This document shows, one piece after another, positions 1-7,472 of a DNA stretch of 64,000 bases. The position numbers were made by a program, and so were the translations under genes. The notes below the pieces were generated by a model. The model worked only from the letters and a program-made list of their open reading frames with translations, was not told where the DNA came from and ran no database searches. Origin of the DNA: Paracoccus saliphilus (GTDB taxonomy: Bacteria; Pseudomonadota; Alphaproteobacteria; Rhodobacterales; Rhodobacteraceae); the NCBI GenBank assembly GCA_003255745.1, contig QKYL01000154.1, positions 1-64,000 on the forward strand, written 5' to 3'. Each line of letters opens with the position of its first letter. The first letter of the stretch is position 1.

Positions 1-4
1 AACC

Positions 5-301
5 TCATATCACCTCGCGCGCGAAAAAAGCTGTTGCTTTCTTCAGGATGTCACGCTCCGCCCGGAGCCGGACGACCTCTTTCTTCAGGGCTGCAATCTC
101 GGCCGGATCGGCACGTATCTGCCCGTTCCCGGGAAAGGCCGCAGCAGGGGTTGCGGTCAGTTCCCTCATCCAGCGGCGCAACACACTCTCTGCCACATCA
201 AGGTCACGGGCGGCCTGCGCCACCGCAACTCCCCGATCCGTCACCAGCCTGACAGCCTCTGTCGTGAACTCACGGCTGAACTTCCGTCTCGTCATATCCA
301 C
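5..301 (-). CDS. IS3-family transposase OrfA (element cut by window edge)
   Basis: This 98-residue protein is the DNA-binding first ORF of an IS3-type element. The N-terminal half is a helix-turn-helix of the IS3 OrfA kind (KFSREFTTEAVRLV near residues 7-20, then AQAARDLDVAESVLRRW). The C-terminal third is a leucine-zipper-like coiled coil ending in RDILKKATAFFAREV, where such elements normally shift frame into OrfB. OrfB, with its DDE integrase domain, would lie to the left of the window, so intactness cannot be judged. The gene reads on the minus strand toward base 1. Family assignment is firm; the subgroup is not resolved. Confidence 0.88.
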   Translation of the reverse strand: MDMTRRKFSREFTTEAVRLVTDRGVAVAQAARDLDVAESVLRRWMRELTATPAAAFPGNGQIRADPAEIAALKKEVVRLRAERDILKKATAFFAREVI

Positions 302-559
302 TCTCCAGTTCCTCGGTCACGATCTTGTCTTCGTGTCCACCAACCCAGCAGCAGCTCAGTCCGCCGGACTGTTTCCTGATCCTCCTCGATCCGCTTGGGG
401 ATCAGGATTTCGTTTTAAGGACGGTGAGGGCGGCAATCTGGCCGACCTTGTATTCGGCTCATGGCAGAGACCGTTTCTTGACGGCGGAGCCGGCTTGGGC
501 AAACATCTTCAGGGCATTTGATCGCTCTAATGCCCCGTGACCTGACGCCTTATGGGCTC
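302..559. other. Unassigned spacer between two IS3-type elements
   Basis: No convincing gene is seen. The bases nearest 302-345 should contain the 5' leader and terminal inverted repeat of the left IS element, but I could not fix its end without the other end. Reading frames open on both strands in the remainder resemble no protein I recognise. It may be debris of older insertions. Confidence 0.35.
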
Positions 560-1451
560 GTTCGCTCCTGACATACGACGTTGTCCGGCCCTGATGGCCA
601 TGGGCTTGCCGTAGATCCGCACCAGCGCATTCAGTTCGCGCACCACCCTGGCGCCTGAGATGCTGGTGCGGAGATTAGGGCGAGGCATTCCCGGGTGCAG
701 TCATCGACAACGGTCACCACGCGGAAGCGGCGGCCATCCGTCAGCTGGTCGGAGACGAAGTCCAGCGACCAGCGCTGGTTGAGCATCAACGGCAGCACCA
801 TTGGAGCCCGTGCTCCGATGTCCCGTTTGCGCCCGCCGCGACGGCGGACATGCAACCACTCCTCGCGGTAGATGCGGAACGGGCGCTTGTGGTTTACCTC
901 ATGGCCTTTGCGCCGCAGGACCACGTGCAGCCGCCGGTAGCCGAACCTGCGGCGCAACCTTGCCGGTTCCTTCAGCCGTTCGCGCAGCACCGGGTCATCC
1001 TGCCGGACAACCTCGTAGCGCATGGTCATCCGGCAACAGCCGATGACCCGGCACGCCCTCCGTTTGCTCATCCCGTGACTTGCAACCAGATGCGCGACCG
1101 CTTGCGGCTTCGCGGCAGGCGCTACCAATTTGTCCGAGCAGGTCTTTCAAAGCCAAATCAGCTAACATGGCGTCGGCGAGCAGCTTCTTCAGCCTGCCGT
1201 TCTCGTCCTCAAGCGCCTTCATTCGCTTGGCCTCGCTGACATCCATTCCGCCCTATTTGGCCTTCCATTTATAAAAGGTCGCATCGCTGACGCCCTGCTT
1301 GCGGCACAGATCGGCGACGGAAATCCTTGCATCGTGCTCTTTCAGAATGCCGATGATCTGGTCTTCGGTGAACCTGCTGCGCTTCATCTCTGGTCCTTTC
1401 GATTGGGCCAGAATCTATCTCAAATTGGATTAGGCGGAGGGGGCAACGTCA
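560..1451 (-). mobile_element. Decayed IS3-family insertion sequence
   Basis: A second IS3-type element reads on the minus strand. OrfA begins at 1387 and OrfB homology runs down to about 600. The probable outer end is near 1451, where the minus strand reads TGACGTTGCCCCCTCC just before fragments of an unrelated antiporter gene begin. The left end is not defined because OrfB homology fades out after a frameshift near 680. No target duplication could be assigned. Confidence 0.6.
631..1387 (-). pseudogene. IS3-type transposase OrfA/OrfB, inactivated
   Basis: From the ATG at 1387 the frame reads MKRSRFTEDQIIGILKEH, the usual start of this IS3 OrfA. An in-frame amber codon (1253-1255) sits where relatives read KYGG, and the frame continues as MDVSEAKRMKALEDENGRLK. 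The overlapping OrfB frame (from about 1128) carries the HTH_21 region (RRRFGYRRLHVVLRRKGH) and the first catalytic block of the DDE domain (RWSLDFVSDQL, then VVTVVDDCTRECLAL). It goes out of frame near 680. The expected continuation (TSISGARVVRELNALV) is found in another frame. The second and third catalytic acidic residues are not recovered, so the transposase should be dead. Confidence 0.85.
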
Positions 1452-1454
1452 CAG

Positions 1455-1778
1455 GAACCTTTATCGGGCTGACCATTACCGCGATCGACACATCGCTTCC
1501 AAAATAGCGACGTCGCTGGTTGCGGCCTTCTGCCGCCGGTCCGAGGTCGGCATCGGCAATATTGTCGGCTCGAACATCTTCAACGTGATGGACAACTGGG
1601 CGTCACCACACTGATCTCGCCCAGCTTGTTGGCTTGACAGTTACTCGTTTGGGTCTGCCGGTGATAAGCTTGGCCTTGACCGTATTTGCAGGTCTGCTGT
1701 TCTGCTGCCCCGCATCGGACGTGCGACTGACTTGTGCTGCTGTTGGGTTGCACGGCTTGCCCAGGGCAGCACAGGGTT
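1455..1778 (+). pseudogene. Fragment of a CaCA-family cation/Ca2+ antiporter
   Basis: Three short pieces in different frames join into the C-terminal part of a calcium/sodium-type antiporter. The first reads GTFIGLTITAIDTSLP (about 1455-1498). The second reads KIATSLVAAF, then EVGIGNIVGSNIFNV, with the family's GNIVGSNIFN signature. The third reads LGVTTLISPSLLA. A further segment (GLPVISLALTVFAGLLF, about 1656-1706) fits a late membrane helix. Single-base losses separate the pieces. The 5' half is absent and the decayed IS element lies where it should be, so the insertion probably contributed to loss of this gene. Confidence 0.75.
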
Positions 1779-2030
1779 AAACCGGACCCGCGCCTGAGGC
1801 ATGCCTAATCTTGCAGCACCCAAAAGAAGATGACCCTCCGACGGGCCTATTCCAGAAGTCCCAATGCACCGATGCCGGTTGAGGATAGGGCAACCTGATC
1901 GGACATTCGGACCCGCCATCGGTGCATCTGGTCCAGCGGCTTGGACAGGCGCCCGTCTTGGAACTCAGGCGCTTGTATCCGCGTCTAGTAGAGGACCCCG
2001 GTTTTGACACCATCAAAGAGGAAATTCACG
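1779..2030. other. Intergenic, no gene recognised
   Basis: No start codon, ribosome site and coding pattern agree here on either strand. The last 30 bases carry the leader and ribosome-binding site (AGAGGA) of the following lipoprotein gene. Confidence 0.4.
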
Positions 2031-2198
2031 ATGCGTATGATTGCCACCAGCCTTCTCGGCGCAATGCTTCTGGTTTCGGCTTGTGGAAACACTGTCAGTG
2101 AACGTGCGGCCACCGGCGGCGTTGGCGGTGCCGCGATGGCAGGGCCGGTGGGCGCGGTGGTCGGCGGAACCGTCGGGGCGGTCAGCGCCGTTAACTGA
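2031..2198 (+). CDS. Small glycine-rich lipoprotein
   Basis: This 55-residue protein has a classical lipoprotein signal: a short basic start, a hydrophobic stretch, and lipobox LVSAC with Cys18 as the predicted lipidation site. The mature part is only about 38 residues and almost entirely Gly/Ala/Val (GGVGGAAMAGPVGAVVGG), recalling a glycine-zipper hairpin. It resembles entericidin-like lipoproteins in size but cannot be assigned more closely. I chose the ATG at 2031 because AGAGGA lies 8 bases upstream; the in-frame ATG at 2004 lacks a good site. A strong hairpin follows directly, so it is probably monocistronic. Confidence 0.75.
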   Translation: MRMIATSLLGAMLLVSACGNTVSERAATGGVGGAAMAGPVGAVVGGTVGAVSAVN

Positions 2199-2215
2199 TC
2201 GGTGCGATTCTGGGA

Positions 2216-2244
2216 AACGGCCGCGCTCATCGGGCGCGGCCGTT
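2216..2244 (+). terminator. Hairpin terminator after the small lipoprotein
   Basis: An 11-bp perfect stem (AACGGCCGCGC with GCGCGGCCGTT) and a 7-base loop begin 18 bases after the stop codon and are followed by TCTGCTT. The T-run is weak. Confidence 0.6.
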
Positions 2245-2310
2245 CTGCTTGGCCTTGCGACGCGGCTGGCCATCGCCTACATCTGTGTGGAGCGACAAGA
2301 GGATAACTTC

Positions 2311-2553
2311 ATGGCGATGGAAGCGCATGATATCGAAGCCCTTATCAGGGCAGCCTTTCCCGATGCGCGTATCACGATCACCGATCTTGCGGGCGACGGC
2401 AATCATTATGCGGCCGAAGTCGTTGACGAAAGCTTTCGGGGCCAGAATCGTGTCCAGCAGCAGCGTGCCGTCTATGCGGCGCTTCAGGGCAGGATGGACG
2501 GACCCTCGGGTGCTCTGCATGCGCTTGCACTGACGACCAAGGCACCGGATTGA
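2311..2553 (+). CDS. BolA/IbaG-family protein
   Basis: This 80-residue BolA-fold protein contains the family core: an N-terminal helix ([19 protein letters not shown]), the [17 protein letters not shown] segment and the [14 protein letters not shown] helix. The His in GDGNHY is the conserved candidate ligand for a shared [2Fe-2S] cluster. BolA proteins work with monothiol CGFS glutaredoxins in Fe-S handling and iron signalling, and such a glutaredoxin gene starts 67 bases downstream on the same strand. The start at 2311 follows AAGAGGAT; ATG 2317 is an alternative. Confidence 0.9.
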   Translation: MAMEAHDIEALIRAAFPDARITITDLAGDGNHYAAEVVDESFRGQNRVQQQRAVYAALQGRMDGPSGALHALALTTKAPD

Positions 2554-2620
2554 CCCAAGGCAGCCCTGCCCTTCGACCTTCAAGGCCCGTCACCGGGTCT
2601 GCGACCAAAAGGACTTCTTC

Positions 2621-2983
2621 ATGAGCGACGTCACCACCCGGATTCAGGACCTAATCGACCGCAACGACGTCGTGCTGTTCATGAAGGGTACCCGCGACAT
2701 GCCACAATGCGGCTTTTCCAGCCGGGTTGCGGGCGTGCTGAACTACATGGCCATTCCCTATGAGGATGTGAACGTGCTGGCCGATGCCGACATTCGCCAA
2801 GGCATCAAGGATTTCTCGGACTGGCCCACGATCCCGCAGCTTTATGTGAAGGGCGAATTTGTCGGCGGATGCGACATCATCACCGAGATGACCTTGTCCG
2901 GAGAGTTGGACCAGCTGCTTGACCAGAAGGGCATCACCTTCGACAAGGCCGCAGCTGAAAAAATCCGAGAAGCAAATGCCTGA
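2621..2983 (+). CDS. grxD: Monothiol glutaredoxin, CGFS type
   Basis: This 120-residue single-domain Grx4-type protein carries the diagnostic CGFS active site (Cys30), preceded by KGTRDMPQ. It also has the glutathione-binding [19 protein letters not shown] segment. The family binds a bridging [2Fe-2S] cluster with glutathione and delivers it to apo-proteins, often together with BolA. The length matches the bacterial family. It is likely cotranscribed with the BolA gene just upstream, making a compact Fe-S trafficking unit. Confidence 0.96.
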   Translation: MSDVTTRIQDLIDRNDVVLFMKGTRDMPQCGFSSRVAGVLNYMAIPYEDVNVLADADIRQGIKDFSDWPTIPQLYVKGEFVGGCDIITEMTLSGELDQLLDQKGITFDKAAAEKIREANA

Positions 2984-3091
2984 CCTGTCCGCTTAAAAAC
3001 CTGTCGCCATCGCACCTTTTTGCAGGAGCGGTGGCGAATTGATTTAAATTTGCTTGATTCACTCATCCACGGGTGGAACTCTGGTCCAGAC

Positions 3092-3484
3092 ATGACGCAC
3101 CAGAGCTTCACCTTTGTTGTCCTTGAAAAGGACCATTTCGTGGCACAGGACATGTGCGCCGGATTGGTGGAAGCAGCCCCGGACAGTCAATTCCTGCATC
3201 TTGCCGACGGCCGCATCCCGGAAGACCTGCTGCCCCGGCTTCAGGAATGCGACAGATTGCCGGTTCTTGTCGCCAAGTCCCATATCGACGAAATGGACGC
3301 CTGTGCTGCGGTGCGGGCTTGGAAAAAACATGGGTGGCCGATCGTGCTGCGGCTTGGGATCGACCCGGTTGAGAGCATTCGCACCCGCGGCTGGTATCCC
3401 TTGGCCGCGCCGTTCACCCGAGACGATCTTGACGACCTTGTCCTCCGCCTGACGCTTGGCGAAAAGGATAGACGGCTGGCCTAA
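3092..3484 (+). CDS. Conserved hypothetical protein, possibly receiver-like
   Basis: I do not recognise this 130-residue protein. It begins MTHQSFTFVVLEKDHFVAQDM and runs through alternating short beta-strand and amphipathic helix segments (FLHLADGRIPEDLLPRL, PIVLRLG, WYPLAAPFTRDDLDDLVLRL). That pattern recalls a degenerate two-component receiver, including a terminal L-x-x-PF-x-x-x-D-L helix, but a clear phospho-acceptor Asp is not evident. The ATG at 3092 is preferred over an upstream TTG at 3020. The gene follows grxD and ends before a perfect hairpin shared with the convergent gene. Confidence 0.55.
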   Translation: MTHQSFTFVVLEKDHFVAQDMCAGLVEAAPDSQFLHLADGRIPEDLLPRLQECDRLPVLVAKSHIDEMDACAAVRAWKKHGWPIVLRLGIDPVESIRTRGWYPLAAPFTRDDLDDLVLRLTLGEKDRRLA

Positions 3485-3490
3485 GAAGAA

Positions 3491-3509
3491 AGGGTGCCCA
3501 TGGCACCCT
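3491..3509. terminator. Terminator hairpin between convergent genes
   Basis: AGGGTGCC and GGCACCCT form an 8-bp stem around a 3-base loop, in the 36-base gap between two convergent stop codons. It can serve both strands, though T-runs are short. Confidence 0.55.
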
Positions 3510-3520
3510 TCCTGCGATCA

Positions 3521-4177
3521 TCACATTAGGTCATCAGGATCCAAGTCACGGTCTCGCCTGCGGCTTTCCTGAAGCTTTGCGGCCAAGGTGATCCCGACAG
3601 CAAGAATACCGATCATCTTTGTCATGTCACCTGCATTACCGGGCGCGGGCCTGACCTGAGGCTGCCCTTCGGAAAAGACCGGGTGCGTGGATCGCGGCAC
3701 TTGGCTTGACAGGCCCACCGCACGCGCAGTCTCACGCACGGAACCCAAGACCTTACGCTCCGCGTCGCTCGCAAGCTTGGTTGCGCGAAAACTGGCCTGG
3801 TCCATCAGCGCATGCGCCTTGGTTTCGGCCATGTCCATAACGCGTGCAGCTTCGCTGCGGGCCTTGGCGGCGGCTGCGTCCGCAGCCAGTGTGGCCCGCG
3901 CCTCGACTTCGCGCTTCAGGTCGTCGGTGCTTGGCATTTCGTGCTTGCGGCGCGACCCCAGGGCGATCAGCACCGCCGCGATGACTGCCAACAAAACGGC
4001 GATGGCAAGCGAGGCCAAGGCCGATCCCCAGCCAAGTTCTGTTGCCAGAAAGGACCACAGCGCCGCCAACAGAAACCCGCCGGCGATCAGACCCAGCACT
4101 CCGGCACCTGCCTTCAATGCCGCCCGCCTTGCCGTGTCGCCAAGAGCCAGCTTTACCTTCCGCGCAAAGTCGAACAT
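3521..4177 (-). CDS. Phage-holin-superfamily (YqjE-like) membrane protein
   Basis: This 218-residue protein has two adjacent membrane helices near residues 20-75 (AGVLGLIAGGFLLAALWSFL, then a second hydrophobic helix), preceded by a basic N-terminus. This matches the YqjE/Phage_holin_3_6 layout. A long Ala/Glu/Arg-rich helical region follows (residues 90-150, many A-x-x-A repeats) and a third short hydrophobic segment (MIGILAVGITLAAKL) lies near the end. Despite the family name these are cellular envelope proteins. It follows the DUF883 gene by 11 bases, the same pairing as E. coli yqjD-yqjE, so they are probably one stress-type operon. Confidence 0.7.
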   Translation of the reverse strand: MFDFARKVKLALGDTARRAALKAGAGVLGLIAGGFLLAALWSFLATELGWGSALASLAIAVLLAVIAAVLIALGSRRKHEMPSTDDLKREVEARATLAADAAAAKARSEAARVMDMAETKAHALMDQASFRATKLASDAERKVLGSVRETARAVGLSSQVPRSTHPVFSEGQPQVRPAPGNAGDMTKMIGILAVGITLAAKLQESRRRDRDLDPDDLM

Positions 4178-4188
4178 GCTGCCACCCC

Positions 4189-4587
4189 TCAGCGGCGCGC
4201 GATCAGCAGGCCGACCAGAAAGCCGATGCCGGCCGCGATGCCCAAGGCTTGTGCCGGATTGCGCCGCACCATTTCCGAAACTTCGTCATACCGCTCTTCG
4301 GCATACTGGGCCACGTCCTGTGCCCGCTGCTGCCCGGCCTCGTACAGCCGTTCGGCCTCGACACGCGCACGATCCGCATATTCGCGGCCGGCTTCCGCGG
4401 CATTGCTGGCCATGGCTGCGCCACGCTCGCCAAGGCGCTGCGCCGATTCGTTGTCTGCAAGGCTGCGCGCGGTTTCGCGGGCATCTTCGGCCAACTTGTC
4501 GGATCCCTCGCGCAGATCGCGTTTGGCTTGGTTGGCAGCGGCGCTGGCGTCGCGTTTCATGTCGTCAGCGGTGGGGTTCTGTGCCAT
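4189..4587 (-). CDS. DUF883 / ElaB-YqjD-like membrane-anchored protein
   Basis: This 132-residue protein is a long Ala/Glu/Arg-rich amphipathic helix (residues 5-110). It ends in MVRRNPAQALGIAAGIGFLV, the RxxP-x-x-A-x-G-x-A-x-G-x-G tail anchor of the ElaB/YqjD/DUF883 family. E. coli members tether ribosomes to the inner membrane in stationary phase; whether this one does is unknown. The start at 4587 is set by AAAGGAC upstream. An EcfG-like promoter (GGAAC-N17-GGTT on the minus strand) lies 40-70 bases ahead, which fits stress induction. Confidence 0.78.
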   Translation of the reverse strand: MAQNPTADDMKRDASAAANQAKRDLREGSDKLAEDARETARSLADNESAQRLGERGAAMASNAAEAGREYADRARVEAERLYEAGQQRAQDVAQYAEERYDEVSEMVRRNPAQALGIAAGIGFLVGLLIARR

Positions 4588-4628
4588 GCTAAGTCCTTTC
4601 ACAGGTGCAATATCACCTTCTGGGACCA

Positions 4629-4654
4629 AACCATCAGGTGATGATGATCGTTCC
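4629..4654 (-). promoter_or_regulatory. EcfG-like general stress promoter candidate
   Basis: On the minus strand GGAAC (4654-4650), 17 bases and GGTT (4632-4629) resemble the alphaproteobacterial EcfG consensus GGAAC-N16/17-CGTT. One base of the -10 box differs. It lies 42 bases before the DUF883 start. Confidence 0.5.
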
Positions 4655-4704
4655 CTGATGATACAGATTCTTTGAAAGAAATCAGCAAAAGCCGTGAAAG
4701 AGCG

Positions 4705-4788
4705 TGGTAGGGGCGGCCGGACTCGAACCGGCACTCATTGCTGAAACGGATTTTGAATCCGTCGCGTCTACCATTCCGCCACGCCCCC
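4705..4788 (-). tRNA. tRNA-Leu (anticodon CAA)
   Basis: The minus strand folds into a long-variable-arm tRNA. It has acceptor GGGGGCG/CGCCCCT, a D-arm with GCGGAATGGTAGACGC, an anticodon stem ACGGA/TCCGT around TTCAAAA (anticodon CAA), a variable arm and T-loop GGTTCGAGTCC. The 3' CCA is encoded. Confidence 0.95.
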
Positions 4789-4901
4789 GAAAACCGGCGC
4801 TCTTTCGGCATGGCCCTGTGGGCCTGACTGATCGGTAAATCCAGCCGCAGGAATTTGCAAGAGGCAGACGCATCTGCCCCCTGCCCCTTTTTGTCAGCCG
4901 C

Positions 4902-5858
4902 TCAGGCGCGGGCCAGTTTGGCCAGACGCGCATCGCGCAGCCGGCTGAAATCGTCCCCGGCATGATAAGAAGATCGTGTCAGGGGGGTGGCCGACACCAT
5001 CAGGAAGCCCTTGCCATAGGCGGCCTTTTCATAGCCCGCAAATTCATCCGGCGTCACAAAGCGGTCCACCCGGTGATGCTTGGGACTGGGCTGCAGGTAT
5101 TGGCCGATGGTGATGAAGTCGATATCGGCCGCGCGCATGTCGTCCATGACTTGCAGCACGCCCTGCCGATCTTCGCCCAGACCGACCATGATCCCCGACT
5201 TAGTGAACATAGCCGGGTCCAGTTCCTTGACGCGCTGCAGCAGCCGCAGCGAATGAAAGTAACGGGCGCCGGGCCGGACCGACGGATAAAGGCCGGGAAC
5301 CGTTTCCAGATTGTGGTTGAAGACGTCCGGCCGCGCCTCGACCACGGTTTCCAGGGCGCCGGGTGCGGACTTCAGGAAGTCCGGGGTCAGCACCTCGATG
5401 GTGGACTGGGGCGAACGGTGGCGGATCGCACGGATGGTCTGGGCGAAATGCTCGGCCCCGCCATCGTCAAGGTCGTCTCGATCGACGCTGGTGATGACGA
5501 CGTGGTTCAGCCCCAGCTTCTGCACGGCATGGGCCACCCGACCGGGTTCGAATGTGTCCAGCGACTGCGGCTTGCCAGTGGCGACATTGCAGAAGGTGCA
5601 GCCGCGGGTACAGATCTCGCCCATGATCATCATGGTAGCGTGGCCCTGGCTCCAACATTCGCCGACATTGGGACAGCCTGCCTCCTCGCAGACGGTGGAC
5701 AAGCGGTTTTCGCGCAACAGGTCGCGCGTCTGCTTGTAACCGGCCGAGGTCGGCGCCTTGACCCGGATCCAGTCCGGCTTCTTGGGCTGGGCCTGGTCGG
5801 GGCGGTGCGCCTTTTCCGGGTGACGCTGGTCCGGGAGCCTGAGGTCGCGCAAGGTCAT
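4902..5858 (-). CDS. lipA: Lipoyl synthase
   Basis: This 318-residue radical-SAM enzyme inserts two sulfurs into protein-bound octanoyl groups to form lipoyl cofactors for 2-oxoacid dehydrogenases and the glycine cleavage system. Both clusters are visible. The auxiliary [4Fe-4S] motif is C57-x4-C62-x5-C68 ([12 protein letters not shown]). The radical-SAM motif is C83-x3-C87-x2-C90 (CTRGCTFC). The RSSYHAGD segment near the C-terminus carries the conserved R-S-S-Y. The start at 5858 follows AAAGGACC; a longer open frame upstream has no such site. tRNA-Leu lies downstream on the same strand. Confidence 0.97.
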   Translation of the reverse strand: MTLRDLRLPDQRHPEKAHRPDQAQPKKPDWIRVKAPTSAGYKQTRDLLRENRLSTVCEEAGCPNVGECWSQGHATMMIMGEICTRGCTFCNVATGKPQSLDTFEPGRVAHAVQKLGLNHVVITSVDRDDLDDGGAEHFAQTIRAIRHRSPQSTIEVLTPDFLKSAPGALETVVEARPDVFNHNLETVPGLYPSVRPGARYFHSLRLLQRVKELDPAMFTKSGIMVGLGEDRQGVLQVMDDMRAADIDFITIGQYLQPSPKHHRVDRFVTPDEFAGYEKAAYGKGFLMVSATPLTRSSYHAGDDFSRLRDARLAKLARA

Positions 5859-6066
5859 GGTCCTTTCGGTCGCGGTTGTTGCAGAAATACAGACATTTCT
5901 TTTGCTTGGCAACGCGCGGAGGACGCCTGCGACCGCATGGCAGCCATGACTATCCGGTTTTGCCGCAACGCCGCATTGCTCTTGCCGCGCTGCGGCGTTA
6001 GCTCTGCGCGCGACGGGGCGGCCTATCCGCTGCCTCCGCGACGCCCGACGACAGACAGGAGCCACC

Positions 6067-6615
6067 ATGAAACCCGGATCGAAACTGCCCGACGTAACCT
6101 TCCGCACCCGCGTTCGCGACGAAGCCGTGGGCGGTCCGAACCCCTATCGCTGGCAGGACATGACCACTGCCGATTATTTTGCAGGCAAACGGGTCGTCCT
6201 GTTCTCGCTGCCCGGCGCGTTCACACCCACCTGTTCGACCTACCAGCTGCCGGGCTTTGAAAAGGCCTATGCGCAGCTCAAGGACCTTGGGGTTGATGCG
6301 ATCTATTGCATGTCGGTCAATGACAGCTTTGTCATGAACCAATGGGCCAAGGCGCAGAACCTGCAAAACGTGACGGTGATCCCGGACGGTTCGGGCGAAT
6401 TCACCGAAAAGGCCGGCATGCTGGTCCGCAAGGACAACCTTGGCTTTGGCCCGCGCAGCTGGCGTTATGCTGCCGTGGTCAATGACGGGATCGTCGAGGC
6501 ATGGTTCGAAGAACCCGGCCGTTGCGACGACTGTGCCGAAGATCCCTATGGCGAGACTTCGCCCGAGGCGGTTGTGGCCTGGGTCCAGAACGCCCGGGTG
6601 TCCGAGGACGCCTGA
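6067..6615 (+). CDS. Peroxiredoxin, Prx5-like
   Basis: This 182-residue protein is a thiol peroxidase of the Prx5/AhpE-like class. The peroxidatic Cys56 sits in PGAFTPTCS, where the conserved Pro and Thr precede the Cys by the usual spacing. Ahead of it come the strand VVLFSLPG and the Trp/Tyr-rich FAGKR region. A GRCDDC pair near residue 160 could supply a resolving or extra thiol, a feature seen in some bacterial Prx5 proteins. It reduces H2O2 or alkyl hydroperoxides, usually with glutathione or glutaredoxin. It is divergent from lipA. SD AGGAG lies at 6058-6062. Confidence 0.9.
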   Translation: MKPGSKLPDVTFRTRVRDEAVGGPNPYRWQDMTTADYFAGKRVVLFSLPGAFTPTCSTYQLPGFEKAYAQLKDLGVDAIYCMSVNDSFVMNQWAKAQNLQNVTVIPDGSGEFTEKAGMLVRKDNLGFGPRSWRYAAVVNDGIVEAWFEEPGRCDDCAEDPYGETSPEAVVAWVQNARVSEDA

Positions 6616-6783
6616 GCCACGGACCAGAGCCAAGAACCAGGGGCCGGCCATTCACGTGGCCGGCACTTTCTTTTTCGACGGCAGAACGCTTGAGCAAAGC
6701 CTCGTGGTGGGTCCAGAGAAACCGGTACTGCCGCAGAGAGTTTTGACTGCACGCCATGCCGGTCAGGATCAGGGGAAGCCATC

Positions 6784-7359
6784 ATGCAGTCTTGGGCACG
6801 CCGCCAGATCCTGCGCACAGGAACGGATGTTCTGCACCGTCGCCTGGACGACCAGCTAGGGGACTTGACGCGGGTGCAGGATTACATCCGCTATCTGGCG
6901 GGCACCTTTGCCTTTCGCTGCGCACTTGAGCCTGCCCTGACAACGGCGCTGGCCGATGCCGGGCAGGCGTGGCGCATTCTTCCCTTGTCGGCCGCGCTGA
7001 GGGCGGACATGCGCGACATCGGCCACCCCCTGCCCGTCTTGCCCGCTGTGCCCGACCTGACACAGCGGGCCGGCCTTGCAGGGGCGCTCTATGTGGTTGA
7101 AGGCTCTGCCTTGGGCGCGCGGTTGATCGCGTCCCGTGCAGCCGCCCTGGGCTTTGGCACCGACCATGCCGCCCGCCACCTGGCACAGCAGACGGCAGAC
7201 AAAAGCCGTTGGCGATCCTTCCTGACCTGGCTGGAGGAGGCGCCCTTCGACCCCCACATCAGCGTCCAGACCGCACAGGCGGTCTTTCACATGGCCATTG
7301 AGGCGCATGGCCCGTCGCAGGCTGCTGCCGCGGACACCGCCAATGGCCACGGCGGCTGA
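6784..7359 (+). CDS. bphO: Bacteriophytochrome-associated heme oxygenase
   Basis: This 191-residue protein has the bacterial heme oxygenase pattern. His18 in VLHRRLDD is the likely proximal heme ligand. GLAGALYVVEGSALGARLI (near residues 97-115) is the distal helix with its Gly-rich kink. It would convert heme to biliverdin, CO and Fe2+. It lies 113 bases upstream of the bacteriophytochrome gene on the same strand, the standard arrangement in which BphO supplies the biliverdin chromophore. Released iron and the nearby siderophore genes also put it in an iron context. Confidence 0.88.
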   Translation: MQSWARRQILRTGTDVLHRRLDDQLGDLTRVQDYIRYLAGTFAFRCALEPALTTALADAGQAWRILPLSAALRADMRDIGHPLPVLPAVPDLTQRAGLAGALYVVEGSALGARLIASRAAALGFGTDHAARHLAQQTADKSRWRSFLTWLEEAPFDPHISVQTAQAVFHMAIEAHGPSQAAAADTANGHGG

Positions 7360-7472
7360 TCCTGCAGTGCCATGTCATTGCCGCAACTCGGCGGAATCTG
7401 GCCGATACGATGGCATATCCGCGTGATCGATATGCCCCCGAACTGGTGTAGTGCCATATACCGCAGGATATA

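Noticed and set aside
1641-2016. Minus-strand frames between the antiporter fragment and lipoprotein
   Set aside because: No ribosome sites, no homology recognised, and the region overlaps the antiporter remnant on the other strand.
2004-2030. EcfG-like box upstream of the small lipoprotein (GGAAC near 1959)
   Set aside because: The GGAAC is not followed by CGTT or GGTT at 16-18 bases.
3521-4177. Holin family match as a sign of prophage
   Set aside because: YqjE/holin-superfamily proteins are ordinary envelope proteins, and neighbours are DUF883, tRNA and lipA; no phage genes nearby.
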